Positions 14,434 to 21,800 of a stretch of DNA of 25,570 nucleotides are shown here, piece after piece; position 1 is the stretch's first letter, and each line of letters opens with the position of its first letter. Position numbers and translations under genes: made by a program. This DNA comes from CAXSDR01 sp964236445 (GTDB taxonomy: Bacteria; Actinomycetota; Actinomycetes; Motilibacterales; Motilibacteraceae). Below the pieces are notes generated by a model. That model did no database searches. It saw nothing but the letters and a program-made list of their open reading frames with translations, and was not told the origin of the DNA. The DNA lies in contig CAXSDR010000050.1 of NCBI GenBank assembly GCA_964236445.1, positions 1-25,570 of the forward strand, read 5' to 3'.

Positions 14434-15360
14434 ATGACCACCACCACGTTTGCGCACGACCTCACCCTGACTTCCGCGCCTCTCACGATCCGCACGGGGT
14501 CCGTCATCAGCGGCGTACGCCTCGGTGCCGACCTCGACCCGCGTGTCATCGCCGACATCCGCTCGACCCTGCTCGCACGCAAGGTCGTGTTCTTCCGCGA
14601 CCAGCAACACCTCGACACCGAGGGTCAGGTGGCGTTCGCCCGGCTGCTCGGTGAGCTGACGTCGGCACATCCGACGGTTCCTGGGGTTGCTGCCTCGGCC
14701 CACGTGTTGCCGATCGACAGCGACGCAGGTCGTGCGGACAGCTGGCACACCGATGTCACGTTCGTCGACCGCCCGCCGGCCTTCTCGGTGCTTCGCGCCC
14801 TGACGCTCCCGTCCCACGGCGGCGACACCGTGTGGGCCAACACCGTCACTGCTTACGACGGGCTGCCTGCGCCGCTTCGTACGCTGGCAGAAAGCCTGCG
14901 CGCGGTCCACACCAACGCCTATGACTACGCGGCCGTGCCGCCAGGGACGGCGCGCGATGACTCGGCGCGGCGGCGGCACTACGAGCAGTTCGTCGCCACG
15001 GTCTACGAGACCGAGCATCCGGTGGTGCGCGTGCACCCGGAGTCGGGGGAGCGGTCATTGCTTCTCGGCGGCTTCGTCCGGGCGTTCGCCGGCATCGGCA
15101 CGGCCGACTTCCGGCTGCTCTACCGCGTGTTCCAGGACCACATCACGTCGCCGGAGAACACGGTGCGCTGGACGTGGCGCCCGGGTGACGTGGCCATCTG
15201 GGACAACCGTGCGACCCAGCACTACGCCGTCAACGACTACGGCGACCTCGACCGCCAACTCCACCGCGTCACGGTCGCGGGTGAGGTTCCCGTCGGCATC
15301 GACGGGCGCCACTCGACCGCCCTCGCCGGTGACAGCTCGAGCTTCGTGCCGCAGCAGTGA
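14434..15360 (+). CDS. TauD/TfdA-family Fe(II)/2-oxoglutarate dioxygenase
   Basis: This 308-residue enzyme hydroxylates the carbon next to the sulfonate or sulfate group of its substrate, releasing sulfite or sulfate with conversion of 2-oxoglutarate to succinate. The iron site is complete: H105 and D107 in WHTDVTF and H263 in WDNRATQHYA. R274 and R278 in RQLHRVTV sit 11 and 15 residues after the distal His, exactly as in E. coli TauD (H255, R266, R270), and would bind 2-oxoglutarate. Taurine, another alkylsulfonate or an alkyl sulfate are all possible; residues alone do not decide. It is the first structural gene of the block, and the ABC transporter downstream probably imports its substrate. 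Confidence 0.92.
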   Translation: MTTTTFAHDLTLTSAPLTIRTGSVISGVRLGADLDPRVIADIRSTLLARKVVFFRDQQHLDTEGQVAFARLLGELTSAHPTVPGVAASAHVLPIDSDAGRADSWHTDVTFVDRPPAFSVLRALTLPSHGGDTVWANTVTAYDGLPAPLRTLAESLRAVHTNAYDYAAVPPGTARDDSARRRHYEQFVATVYETEHPVVRVHPESGERSLLLGGFVRAFAGIGTADFRLLYRVFQDHITSPENTVRWTWRPGDVAIWDNRATQHYAVNDYGDLDRQLHRVTVAGEVPVGIDGRHSTALAGDSSSFVPQQ

Positions 15361-15407
15361 GCACCTTCTCCGCCATCTTCCGCTACCGACTTCCAAGGAC
15401 AACAGCC

Positions 15408-16433
15408 ATGACCGCGCGTCGTTCCTCCTCAGTGCTCCTGCTCGCCGGACTGCTCGCGAGCGGGCTGTCGCTGAGCGCCTGCGGCAACGGGACCGAAGCC
15501 GCTGCCGCCGGCAGTGAGACGAAGGTGCTGCGCTACCAGGGCTGGCCCAACACCGTGACCCTGCCTGAGCTCGCCGAGGACCTCGGCTATCTCGGCGACG
15601 TGAAGCTCAAGTGGGTCGGCAGCACGATCAGCGGGCCGCAGGACATCCAGGCCGCCGCATCGAACCAGACCGACTTCGGTGGCGCGTTCGACGGGGCCGT
15701 CGCCAAGCTCGAGGCTTCCGGCGCGCCGGTCACGGCCGTCGTCGCCTACTACGGCTCCGACAAGGACGCCTACAACGGCTTCTATGTGCTCCAGGACAGC
15801 CCCATCAAGACTGCCAAGGACCTGATCGGCAAGAAGATCGGCGTCAACACCCTCGGCGGCCACAACGAAGCCGTGCTCGACACCTGGCTCGCCAAGCAGG
15901 GTCTGAGCAAGGAGGAGATCCGCACGGTGCAGCTGGTGCCGCTGCCGCCGCCCAACATCGACCAGGCCCTGCGCGCCCACCAGATCGACGTGGCCGCGCT
16001 GAGCGGGCAGTTCCGCGACCAGGCGCTCACCAAGGGCGGCGTACGCGCCATCTTCAAGGACTCCGAGATCTTCGGCGACTTCAGTGCCGGCACGTTCGTG
16101 CTGCGCAAGGACTTCATCAAGAAGAACCCGGACACGGTGCGCACGTTCGTCGACGCCGTCGGACGTGCGATCGACTGGACCAAGGACACTCCGCACGACA
16201 AGGTCATCGCGGAATACAAGAAGATCATCGAGGGACGTCACCGCAACGAGAGCACCGACTCGTTGAAGTACTGGAAGAGCACCGGGGTCGCCACGCGCAA
16301 CGGCGTGATCACCGATGCCGACTTCAGCCGTTGGGAGGGCTGGCTCGATCAGACCGACTCGGTCAAGAAGGGCAAGCTCGACGTCTCGTCGCTCTACACC
16401 AACGAGTTCAACCCCGCAGCGGCAAAGAAGTGA
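15408..16433 (+). CDS. ABC transporter substrate-binding lipoprotein (aliphatic sulfonate type)
   Basis: This 341-residue protein has a lipoprotein signal peptide: basic MTARR, a hydrophobic core, and lipobox LSAC with the acylated cysteine at C25. The mature part is a SsuA/TauA/NMT1-like type II periplasmic binding protein, with YQGWPNTVTLPEL at the front, GPQDIQAAASNQTDFGGAF in lobe 1, and DLIGKKIGVNTLGGHNEAVLDTWLAKQGLS at the hinge region. It would capture alkylsulfonates, taurine or a similar anion outside the membrane. The ATG at 15408 is preferred because AAGGA lies eight bases upstream and it starts a clean signal peptide. An in-frame GTG at 15357 overlapping the dioxygenase stop would add 17 residues. 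Confidence 0.92.
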   Translation: MTARRSSSVLLLAGLLASGLSLSACGNGTEAAAAGSETKVLRYQGWPNTVTLPELAEDLGYLGDVKLKWVGSTISGPQDIQAAASNQTDFGGAFDGAVAKLEASGAPVTAVVAYYGSDKDAYNGFYVLQDSPIKTAKDLIGKKIGVNTLGGHNEAVLDTWLAKQGLSKEEIRTVQLVPLPPPNIDQALRAHQIDVAALSGQFRDQALTKGGVRAIFKDSEIFGDFSAGTFVLRKDFIKKNPDTVRTFVDAVGRAIDWTKDTPHDKVIAEYKKIIEGRHRNESTDSLKYWKSTGVATRNGVITDADFSRWEGWLDQTDSVKKGKLDVSSLYTNEFNPAAAKK

Positions 16434-16446
16434 GGGGCTGACTTCG

Positions 16447-17298
16447 ATGTCCTCTGCCATCACGTTCGACCGCGTCAGCAAGACCTTTCCCATCCGGGGC
16501 GACCGGAACGCGGTGTTCACAGCACTCGACGGGTTCACCCTCGACGTGCGCCCCGGTGAGCTGCTCTCGCTCGTCGGTCCCAGCGGCTGCGGCAAGTCGA
16601 CCTTGCTCGACCTCGTGGGCGGGCTCACGAAGCCTGATTCCGGTGTCATATCGATCGACGGTCGGCCCGTCGACGGCCCCGGCCTCGACCGCAGCATCGT
16701 CTTCCAGCAGTACGCGCTGTTCCCCTGGCGCACAGCCTTGGCCAATGTCGAGTTCGGGCTGGAGGCGACCGGCGTGGCGAGTCGGCAGCGCAAGGCGAAG
16801 GCCCGCGAGTTCCTCGAGCTCGTAGGCCTGGGTGGGTTCGACGACCGCTATCCACACGAGCTGTCGGGCGGCATGAAGCAGCGCGTCGCGATCGCCCGGG
16901 CCCTCGCGGTGGATCCCGCGGTGCTGCTCATGGATGAGCCGTTCGCGGCGCTCGACGCACTGAGCCGCGAGACCTTGCAGGCCGAGCTGGTGCGCATCTG
17001 GCAGAGCACCGGCAAGACGATCGTGTTCATCACCCATGGCATCGAGGAGGCGGTTTTCCTCGGTCAGCGCGTCGCTGTCATGACGTCTCGCCCCGGCACG
17101 GTCAAGGCGGTGGTGGATGTCGCACTCGGCAGCCGCTCGGATGCACGTGACGTGCGCACGAGTCCCGAGTTCACCGCGTTGCGCCACGGCGTCTGGCAGC
17201 TGCTGCGGGACGAGGTGCGCAAGGCGGCGCTCCTCGAGATTCCCGGCCGCATCTCGGACCTGCTCGACGAGCATCAGGAGGTTGTTCCCGTTGGCTGA
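16447..17298 (+). CDS. ABC transporter ATP-binding protein (SsuB/TauB type)
   Basis: This 283-residue ATPase powers the sulfonate-type importer encoded around it. All nucleotide-binding elements are present: Walker A GPSGCGKST (44-52), Q-loop VFQQYALFPW (85-94), signature LSGGMKQR (139-146), Walker B VLLMDEP (159-165) with D-loop AALD, and switch H197 in ITHGIEEA. The Q-loop and the ITHxIEEAV stretch are typical of the nitrate/sulfonate/taurine family. The ATG at 16447 follows the lipoprotein stop by 13 bases with a modest AGGGG upstream. The C-terminus beyond 230 is the usual short regulatory extension. Its stop overlaps the permease start. Confidence 0.94.
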   Translation: MSSAITFDRVSKTFPIRGDRNAVFTALDGFTLDVRPGELLSLVGPSGCGKSTLLDLVGGLTKPDSGVISIDGRPVDGPGLDRSIVFQQYALFPWRTALANVEFGLEATGVASRQRKAKAREFLELVGLGGFDDRYPHELSGGMKQRVAIARALAVDPAVLLMDEPFAALDALSRETLQAELVRIWQSTGKTIVFITHGIEEAVFLGQRVAVMTSRPGTVKAVVDVALGSRSDARDVRTSPEFTALRHGVWQLLRDEVRKAALLEIPGRISDLLDEHQEVVPVG

Positions 17299-18178
17299 CA
17301 CCCTTGTGCATCCGGCACCTACGGCGACCGGCGGTCCGACCGTCCCGGTGCAGGCTCCGGCATCACCGCCGCCCAACCGTTCGTCTCGTGCCTTGGCGCG
17401 GCTGCTCTCACGTGCTGCTCGACGCAGCGCCCTGGTCGTCTTTCTCCTGCTGCTGTGGGAGGTTTTGCCGCAGGTGCGGCACGGCGGCGGCCATGTCGTG
17501 GAGCCTTCCCTGCTCCCGCCACTGCACCTCGTCGTGCAGGCGTGGTGGCACCTCGTGCAGAACGGGCAGCTGTGGGACAACACCCGCGCCAGCCTGCAGC
17601 GCTCGCTGGCAGGTTTCGCGATCAGCGTGGTCGTCGGCGTGCCGCTCGGACTGGCGATCGCCTGGTGGAAGCCCGTGCGGGAAGTCGTGAACCCCCTCTT
17701 CGAGGCGTTCCGCAACACCGCAGCACTTGCGTTGCTGCCCGTCTTCGCGCTGTTCCTCGGCATCGGTGAGACGTCGAAGATCGCACTGGTGCTCTATGCC
17801 TGCATCTTCCCCGTGCTGCTCAACACGATCAGCGGTGTCGGCACAGTCGACCCGCTGCTCGTCAAGGCAGCGAGGTCGATGGGTCTGTCGTCGGTGCAGC
17901 TGTTCCGCAAGGTCGTCGTCCCGGCCACCGTGCCGAGCATCTTCACTGGCATCCGGCAGGCGGGGGCGTCCTCGATCCTCATCCTCATCGCTGCGGAGAT
18001 GGTCGGTGCGAAGGCCGGCCTCGGCTACCTCGTCAACTACTCGATGTTCAACTTCATGATTCCGCAGATGTACGCCGGGATCCTGACCATCTCCGCCATC
18101 GGCATCACCTTCAACGTCGTGCTCGTGAAGCTCGAGCGCCGAGCCTCCCGCTGGCGCGCCACGTCACCGACGCGCTAG
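17291..18178 (+). CDS. ABC transporter permease (SsuC/TauC type)
   Basis: This 295-residue BPD-type permease has a Pro/Ser-rich cytoplasmic N-terminus (1-40) and six membrane helices. The EAA loop that contacts the ATPase is seen as AARSMGLSSVQLFRKVVVPATVPSIFTGIR. The start is assigned to TTG at 17291 because AGGAGG (17276-17281) lies nine bases upstream and because this gives an 8-bp overlap with the ATPase stop. GTG at 17306 is the alternative. Some 50 bp separate its stop from the monooxygenase gene. With the lipoprotein and ATPase it makes a complete importer. Confidence 0.92.
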   Translation: MADTLVHPAPTATGGPTVPVQAPASPPPNRSSRALARLLSRAARRSALVVFLLLLWEVLPQVRHGGGHVVEPSLLPPLHLVVQAWWHLVQNGQLWDNTRASLQRSLAGFAISVVVGVPLGLAIAWWKPVREVVNPLFEAFRNTAALALLPVFALFLGIGETSKIALVLYACIFPVLLNTISGVGTVDPLLVKAARSMGLSSVQLFRKVVVPATVPSIFTGIRQAGASSILILIAAEMVGAKAGLGYLVNYSMFNFMIPQMYAGILTISAIGITFNVVLVKLERRASRWRATSPTR

Positions 18179-18229
18179 GCAAACGGCACCTCCTTCCCAG
18201 TCATTCCCGGATCCCAGGAGCAAGCGATC

Positions 18230-19639
18230 ATGTCCAGGCAGATGCACCTCAATGCTTTTCTGATGAATGTGGGACACCACGAGGCGGCATGGCGCCACCC
18301 GAGGACGTCGCCTGAGTCGGCGACGTCCGCGCGTCACTTCATCGAGCTCGCGCAGCTCGCCGAGCGCGGCAAGCTCGACTCGATCTTCTTCGCGGACGGC
18401 GTTGCGGTGCGCAGCAACGTACGCCACAACTCCCAGGGTGGTCTCGAGCCGCTGTCGATCCTCAACGTGGTGGCGACGCACACCGAGCGCATCGGGCTGA
18501 TCGCCACCGTCTCGACGACGTTCACCGAACCGTTTGTCACGGCTCGCAAGTTCGCGACCCTCGACCATCTGTCGGAGGGTCGGGCGGGCTGGAACATCGT
18601 GACGTCAGGAAGCGAGGCCGAGGCACGCAACTTCGGTCTCACGCACAACCTGGCGCACGCGCGCCGCTATGCACGCGCCGACGAGTTCCTCGACGTCGCC
18701 ACCAAGCTGTGGGACTCGTGGGAGGACGGCGCGGTGGTCAACGACACCGCGAGCGGCGTCTATGCCGAGACCTCGCAGGTGCACGAGATCTCGCACCGGG
18801 GCGAGTTCTTCGGGGTGCAGGGTCCGCTCAACGTGCAGCGCTCGCCGCAGGGGTGGCCCGTGCTCGTGCAGGCCGGCTCGTCGGAGGACGGGAAGGACTT
18901 CGCCGGCAAGTGGGCGGAGGCCATCTTCACTGCGTGGCAGACGATCGACGAGGCGAAGGCGTTCTATGCCGATGTGAAGTCGCGCGCGGTGAACCATGGA
19001 CGCAACCCGGACCTCGTCAAGGTCCTCCCGGGCATCGTGCCCGTGATCGGGGCCACCGAGGCCCAGGCGCGCGCGCTCGAGCGCGAGCTCTCGGACCTGC
19101 TGGTCTGGGACTACGGGCTCGCGCAGCTCTCAGGCATCCTGCACGTCACGCTCGACGACCAGGACCTCGACCGCAAGATCGCCGATCTCGACCTGCCTGT
19201 GGAGGACGAGGTCAACGGCAACAAGAGCCGGTTCACCCTCGTGTCGGACCTCGGGCGGCGCGAGGGGCTCACGGTGCGCCAGGTCATCGGCAGGCTCGGT
19301 GGTGGTCGCGGCCACCGGACCTTCACCGGCACCCCGGAGCAGGTGGCCGACACACTGACGGACTGGTTCACCAACGGTGCCGCCGACGGGTTCAACATCA
19401 TGGCGCCGCTGCTGCCGACCGGGCTCGAGGACTTCGTCGATGGCGTCGTACCCCTCCTGCAGGACCGAGGACTGTTCCGTCGCGACTACACCGGTCGTAC
19501 GCTGCGCGAGCACTACGGGCTGCCTCGGCCGCAGAGCCGCTATGCCGCTTCAGCGAGCGCGGGCTCACGTCCGCTCAACGCTGCGCCGCGCGAGGGTGCG
19601 TTCGGTGGTCGGCGGGTGGCGGTGCCGACGCTGTCCTGA
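18230..19639 (+). CDS. NtaA/SnaA/DszA-family flavin-dependent monooxygenase
   Basis: This 469-residue luciferase-like monooxygenase uses FMNH2 supplied by a separate reductase. Family features are MHLNAFLMNVGHHEAAWRHP at the start, FFADG near 55, LATVSTTFTEP-type strand (IATVSTTFTEPF) near 95, the SEGRAGWNIVTSG signature near 115, HRGEFFGVQGPLNVQRSPQG, and VQAGSSEDGKDFAG for flavin phosphate binding. NtaA/SnaA/DszA members oxidise nitrilotriacetate, sulfones or related compounds; its place in a sulfonate-type locus suggests C-S cleavage of an organosulfur substrate. CAGGAG lies nine bases before the ATG. The last 35 residues look like an added flexible tail. No flavin reductase gene is in the window. 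Confidence 0.92.
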   Translation: MSRQMHLNAFLMNVGHHEAAWRHPRTSPESATSARHFIELAQLAERGKLDSIFFADGVAVRSNVRHNSQGGLEPLSILNVVATHTERIGLIATVSTTFTEPFVTARKFATLDHLSEGRAGWNIVTSGSEAEARNFGLTHNLAHARRYARADEFLDVATKLWDSWEDGAVVNDTASGVYAETSQVHEISHRGEFFGVQGPLNVQRSPQGWPVLVQAGSSEDGKDFAGKWAEAIFTAWQTIDEAKAFYADVKSRAVNHGRNPDLVKVLPGIVPVIGATEAQARALERELSDLLVWDYGLAQLSGILHVTLDDQDLDRKIADLDLPVEDEVNGNKSRFTLVSDLGRREGLTVRQVIGRLGGGRGHRTFTGTPEQVADTLTDWFTNGAADGFNIMAPLLPTGLEDFVDGVVPLLQDRGLFRRDYTGRTLREHYGLPRPQSRYAASASAGSRPLNAAPREGAFGGRRVAVPTLS

Positions 19640-19897
19640 TGAGTGCTCCGCGCCCGCCTGACCGGAGGCTTCGGACCACGACTACCCGCTTGAGTTGTGA
19701 GCCACCGGTCGGCGGTCGCGGGCACCGGCTGGCCGATGCCGCGGTGTTGCGCGCTGAGCCGGCATTGTCCGGGTCGGTCGCTTCGGTTGCGAAGGTGTCA
19801 GGCGCTGTTGTTGTGCTTGCCGTCGATGCCGAGAACAGTCTGCCGGCGTTGACGAACGCCCGAGCCGAGGCCCGGGCTCGGGCGGTGGCCCGTTGAC
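19640..19897. other. Gene-free spacer at the start of the accessory region
   Basis: No supportable gene. An 8-bp inverted repeat, CCCGAGCC at 19859-19866 and GGCTCGGG at 19875-19882, could end the sulfur transcript but has no T-tract. The remaining sequence may be decayed mobile or DUF222 material. Confidence 0.4.
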
Positions 19898-20183
19898 ATG
19901 GACCTCGATGCCACGGTGGTCGCGGCGAACATGTGTTCGACTCGTTCGGTGGTGGTGTTCGGGGACCTCCCGGACGCCGCCATGCCCGAAGAGCTCGAAC
20001 GCCTGTTCCGGTTGGTTGAAGACCGCGCACGCGCAGGCGTTGGCTGCTCCCGCGGTGTTCGACGCCCGCGGCGCCGCCGGTGTCGACGGGTCGCTCACGA
20101 CGCAGTCATGGTTGCGGCACACGCTGGCGATGACCGGGCACGAAGCGAAGCAGCACGTCGACAACGCCCTGGTCCGCCGGTAG
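19898..20183 (+). pseudogene. DUF222 (13E12-type, HNH-endonuclease associated) gene remnant
   Basis: Two plus-strand frames together give a DUF222-like N-terminus. One reads MDLDATVVAANMCSTRSVVV and continues to EELERLFRLVEDRARA. Then, after a shift near 20020, a second frame reads FDARGAAGVDGSLTTQSWLR and continues with HTLAMTGHEAKQHVDNAL. The DARG..GSLTTQSWLR..L.M.GHEA pattern is typical of DUF222 proteins, abundant multicopy proteins of actinobacteria that usually carry an HNH nuclease domain at the C-terminus. Here the gene stops after about 90 codons at a long inverted repeat and an IS481 piece, and the HNH part is missing. It is therefore frameshifted and truncated. Confidence 0.5.
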
Positions 20184-20207
20184 TCCGACGAACTACCGGC
20201 GGACCAG
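20169..20207. repeat. Perfect 16-bp inverted repeat at the DUF222/IS481 junction
   Basis: CTGGTCCGCCGGTAGT (20169-20184) and its exact reverse complement ACTACCGGCGGACCAG (20192-20207) flank the 7-nt loop CCGACGA. The repeat marks the boundary between the plus-strand DUF222 remnant and the minus-strand transposase remnant. Confidence 0.9.
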
Positions 20208-20548
20208 TGCGCGACGAGGTGCCGGCGCAGCACCCGGGTCACGGTCCGCTCAGGAACCCCGGTCAGGACCGCGAGCCCGGCCGGGCCGCAGCGGTGCTCC
20301 CGACGAGCGGTGAGGACCTCAGCCTCCCGCTCGGGGCTGGTGCGCGTCGGACTCGTGTGCGGGCGTGAGGACCGCTCCTGCAGCCGGTCCCAGCCCTCGG
20401 CGTCGAACCGTGCGACCCAACGGTGCACGCACTGACGTGACACCCCGAGCTCCTTCGCGACGTGAGCTTTCGGTCGGCCCTCGAGACGAACACGACGTAC
20501 CACCAGCATGCGCCCATGCACAGTGAGACGAGCGTTAGCGTGAGACAC
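20206..20548 (-). pseudogene. Truncated IS481-family transposase (N-terminal part)
   Basis: The minus strand from a GTG at 20548 encodes MSHANARLTVHGRMLVVRRV, then HVAKELGVSRQCVHRWVARF, RSSRPHTSPTRTSPEREAEV and PERTVTRVLRRHLV. This is the helix-turn-helix front of IS481-type transposases, which recognises the element ends. Homology stops at about codon 113, where the inverted repeat begins. The DDE catalytic domain is absent, so the fragment cannot transpose. The frame stays open far beyond the break only because it is antisense to the DUF222 remnant. GGAGG lies five bases before the GTG, inside a hairpin (20551-20604). Confidence 0.8.
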
Positions 20549-20550
20549 GG

Positions 20551-20604
20551 AGACCTCCGGTTGGGGTGCCTGACTTTCGCAATCACCACCGCACCCGGAG
20601 GTCT
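20551..20604 (-). promoter_or_regulatory. Hairpin covering the transposase ribosome binding site
   Basis: AGACCTCCGG (20551-20560) pairs perfectly with CCGGAGGTCT (20595-20604), and GTGC (20566-20569) can pair with GCAC (20591-20594). In mRNA entering from upstream of the transposase gene, the GGAGG ribosome binding site would be buried in this stem. That would block translation, as in other insertion sequences protected from read-through transcription. Confidence 0.55.
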
Positions 20605-20657
20605 GCTCATGAGCAAGCCGCCACGCCGAAGGTCACCAACGTCGAGGCCGAGTACAG

Positions 20658-21164
20658 CTAGTCGCCGGGAGTCATTGACGTCGGAGGTTCGTCGGTGAGG
20701 TGGACTTCCCCAGAGCGGATGATCCCGAGGATAGGGACGCTGAGCCGCAACTTGGCCGCGAGAGCGCATACCGCCTCGCGGATGTAGGGATAGACGGCCA
20801 TGACACCGACCTTCTCGACGAACTCGCGAAGAATCGCCTCGCTGATCTGAAGCTCCTCATGGAAGCGGTACAGGACAGCGGCGTCAACGACATAGAACCC
20901 GTCAGCCCCGTGCACCTCAGCACGACACCTCACTTCGACGCTGTGCGCGTCTCGGCGCTGCATCACCCGCATGGTCTCGAGGCCCCTCGGCTCCTCCACG
21001 GTGGGCACGGCCGCACGCTCCGCGTGGAGCTCGTAGAACACGATGTCCTCTACCTCGGAGCGGCCGACAAGCTCTACGACGTCGGACACGGTCACGGGGT
21101 TTGCCGTCGAGCTCACCCCGAGCGCCACCTCCGCGGAAGCGTCCTCCGGCGTCGCGATCGTCAC
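20658..21164 (-). CDS. SecB-like chaperone (TAC-type candidate)
   Basis: This 168-residue protein has a beta-rich middle and a helical end resembling SecB. The best match is the stretch YRFHEELQISEAILREFVEKVG followed by MAVYPYIREAVCALAAKLRL and PILGIIRSGEV, comparable to SecB's (F/Y)PYxRExxxxLxxxxxxPxLxL. Actinobacterial SecB-like proteins of this size are known from toxin-antitoxin-chaperone modules such as Rv1957. Actinobacteria generally lack canonical SecB export, so a TAC-type role is more likely. The GTG start overlaps the stop of the HTH gene in GTGA (21161-21164), showing coupled translation. GC content is visibly lower than in the housekeeping genes. The call rests on pattern similarity and needs a profile search. 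Confidence 0.62.
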   Translation of the reverse strand: MTIATPEDASAEVALGVSSTANPVTVSDVVELVGRSEVEDIVFYELHAERAAVPTVEEPRGLETMRVMQRRDAHSVEVRCRAEVHGADGFYVVDAAVLYRFHEELQISEAILREFVEKVGVMAVYPYIREAVCALAAKLRLSVPILGIIRSGEVHLTDEPPTSMTPGD

Positions 21165-21727
21165 GAGGCGACGAGACGGAGATGGTGGTTTGCAGCCTCT
21201 CGTGCCGTTGAGGGCTTCGTTGTAGTCGGCAGTTGCATTGTCGTCGCGGAGGACCAGCCGCCTACAGCCAGTGCCGCCTGCCGAGACGAGAGCCAGTCGT
21301 TGACGTGGATGTAGTCGATCCCGTAGGGGTGGTTGAGGCCGTCCCCGAGGTCGCGGCGCCCGAGCCAGGTGTTCACCTCGCCCCAGATCCAAAGACCGCC
21401 TGCGGCGTGGTTGAACGGCTCCGGGAAATCGGCCTGGCGCTCACCCCGCGCCCAGTGGCCGACGGCCTGTGGGGTTACGCCGGCGCGCTCCGCGATCATC
21501 GAGCGCGACACGAGGTCCTCGTAGAGGCGGCGAACGACCGCGCCGTGCAGCTCGAGCACCGTGACGGCCCGCTTGGCTGCCTCGGTGGCGGAGCACCCGT
21601 CACCCGTGATTGTCGCCAGGGTCGTACCGCCATGAACGCCGACCACGGCGTCCGTCGCGTCGTAGACGGCGTCCTCCTGCTCGTCCGTCAACGGATCCAA
21701 CTTGAAAGTCAACTCGTACTCGGCCAT
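21161..21727 (-). CDS. Helix-turn-helix protein, antitoxin candidate
   Basis: This 188-residue protein starts with an alpha-beta N-terminal domain (YELTFKLDPLTDEQEDAVYDA, residues 4-24). A helix-turn-helix follows: DLVSRSMIAERAGVTPQAVG, then HWARGERQADFPEPF and LWIWGEVNTWL. This layout recurs in actinobacterial small DNA-binding proteins encoded beside toxin-like ORFs. ATG at 21727 is chosen: AGGAG lies just upstream, and a promoter with a perfect TTGACA (minus strand, plus coordinates 21772-21777) and GACGTT (21749-21754) at 17-bp spacing ends just before it. The same frame is open further upstream into the toxin-like remnant. The SecB-like gene overlaps its stop by four bases. An antitoxin role is inference. 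Confidence 0.6.
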   Translation of the reverse strand: MAEYELTFKLDPLTDEQEDAVYDATDAVVGVHGGTTLATITGDGCSATEAAKRAVTVLELHGAVVRRLYEDLVSRSMIAERAGVTPQAVGHWARGERQADFPEPFNHAAGGLWIWGEVNTWLGRRDLGDGLNHPYGIDYIHVNDWLSSRQAALAVGGWSSATTMQLPTTTKPSTAREAANHHLRLVAS

Positions 21728-21748
21728 GTCTCTCCTCTTCCCCCGCAC

Positions 21749-21777
21749 AACGTCCGCTATCGGCACGCTGTTGTCAA
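21749..21777 (-). promoter_or_regulatory. Promoter for the HTH and SecB-like genes
   Basis: On the minus strand a consensus TTGACA (21777-21772), a 17-bp spacer and GACGTT (21754-21749) precede the ATG at 21727 by about 20 bases, leaving room for the AGGAG site. ACAAC/GTTGT arms (21748-21752 and 21770-21774) flank the spacer and could be part of an autoregulatory operator. Confidence 0.6.
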
Positions 21778-21800
21778 TCTGAAACAGACTAAGGAGCAGT

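Noticed and set aside
20539..20661. Plus-strand reading ending TPKVTNVEAEYS as the C-terminus of another transposase
   Set aside because: Only about a dozen residues look suggestive, the upstream part overlaps the IS481 hairpin, and its stop coincides with the SecB-like stop; too little to call.
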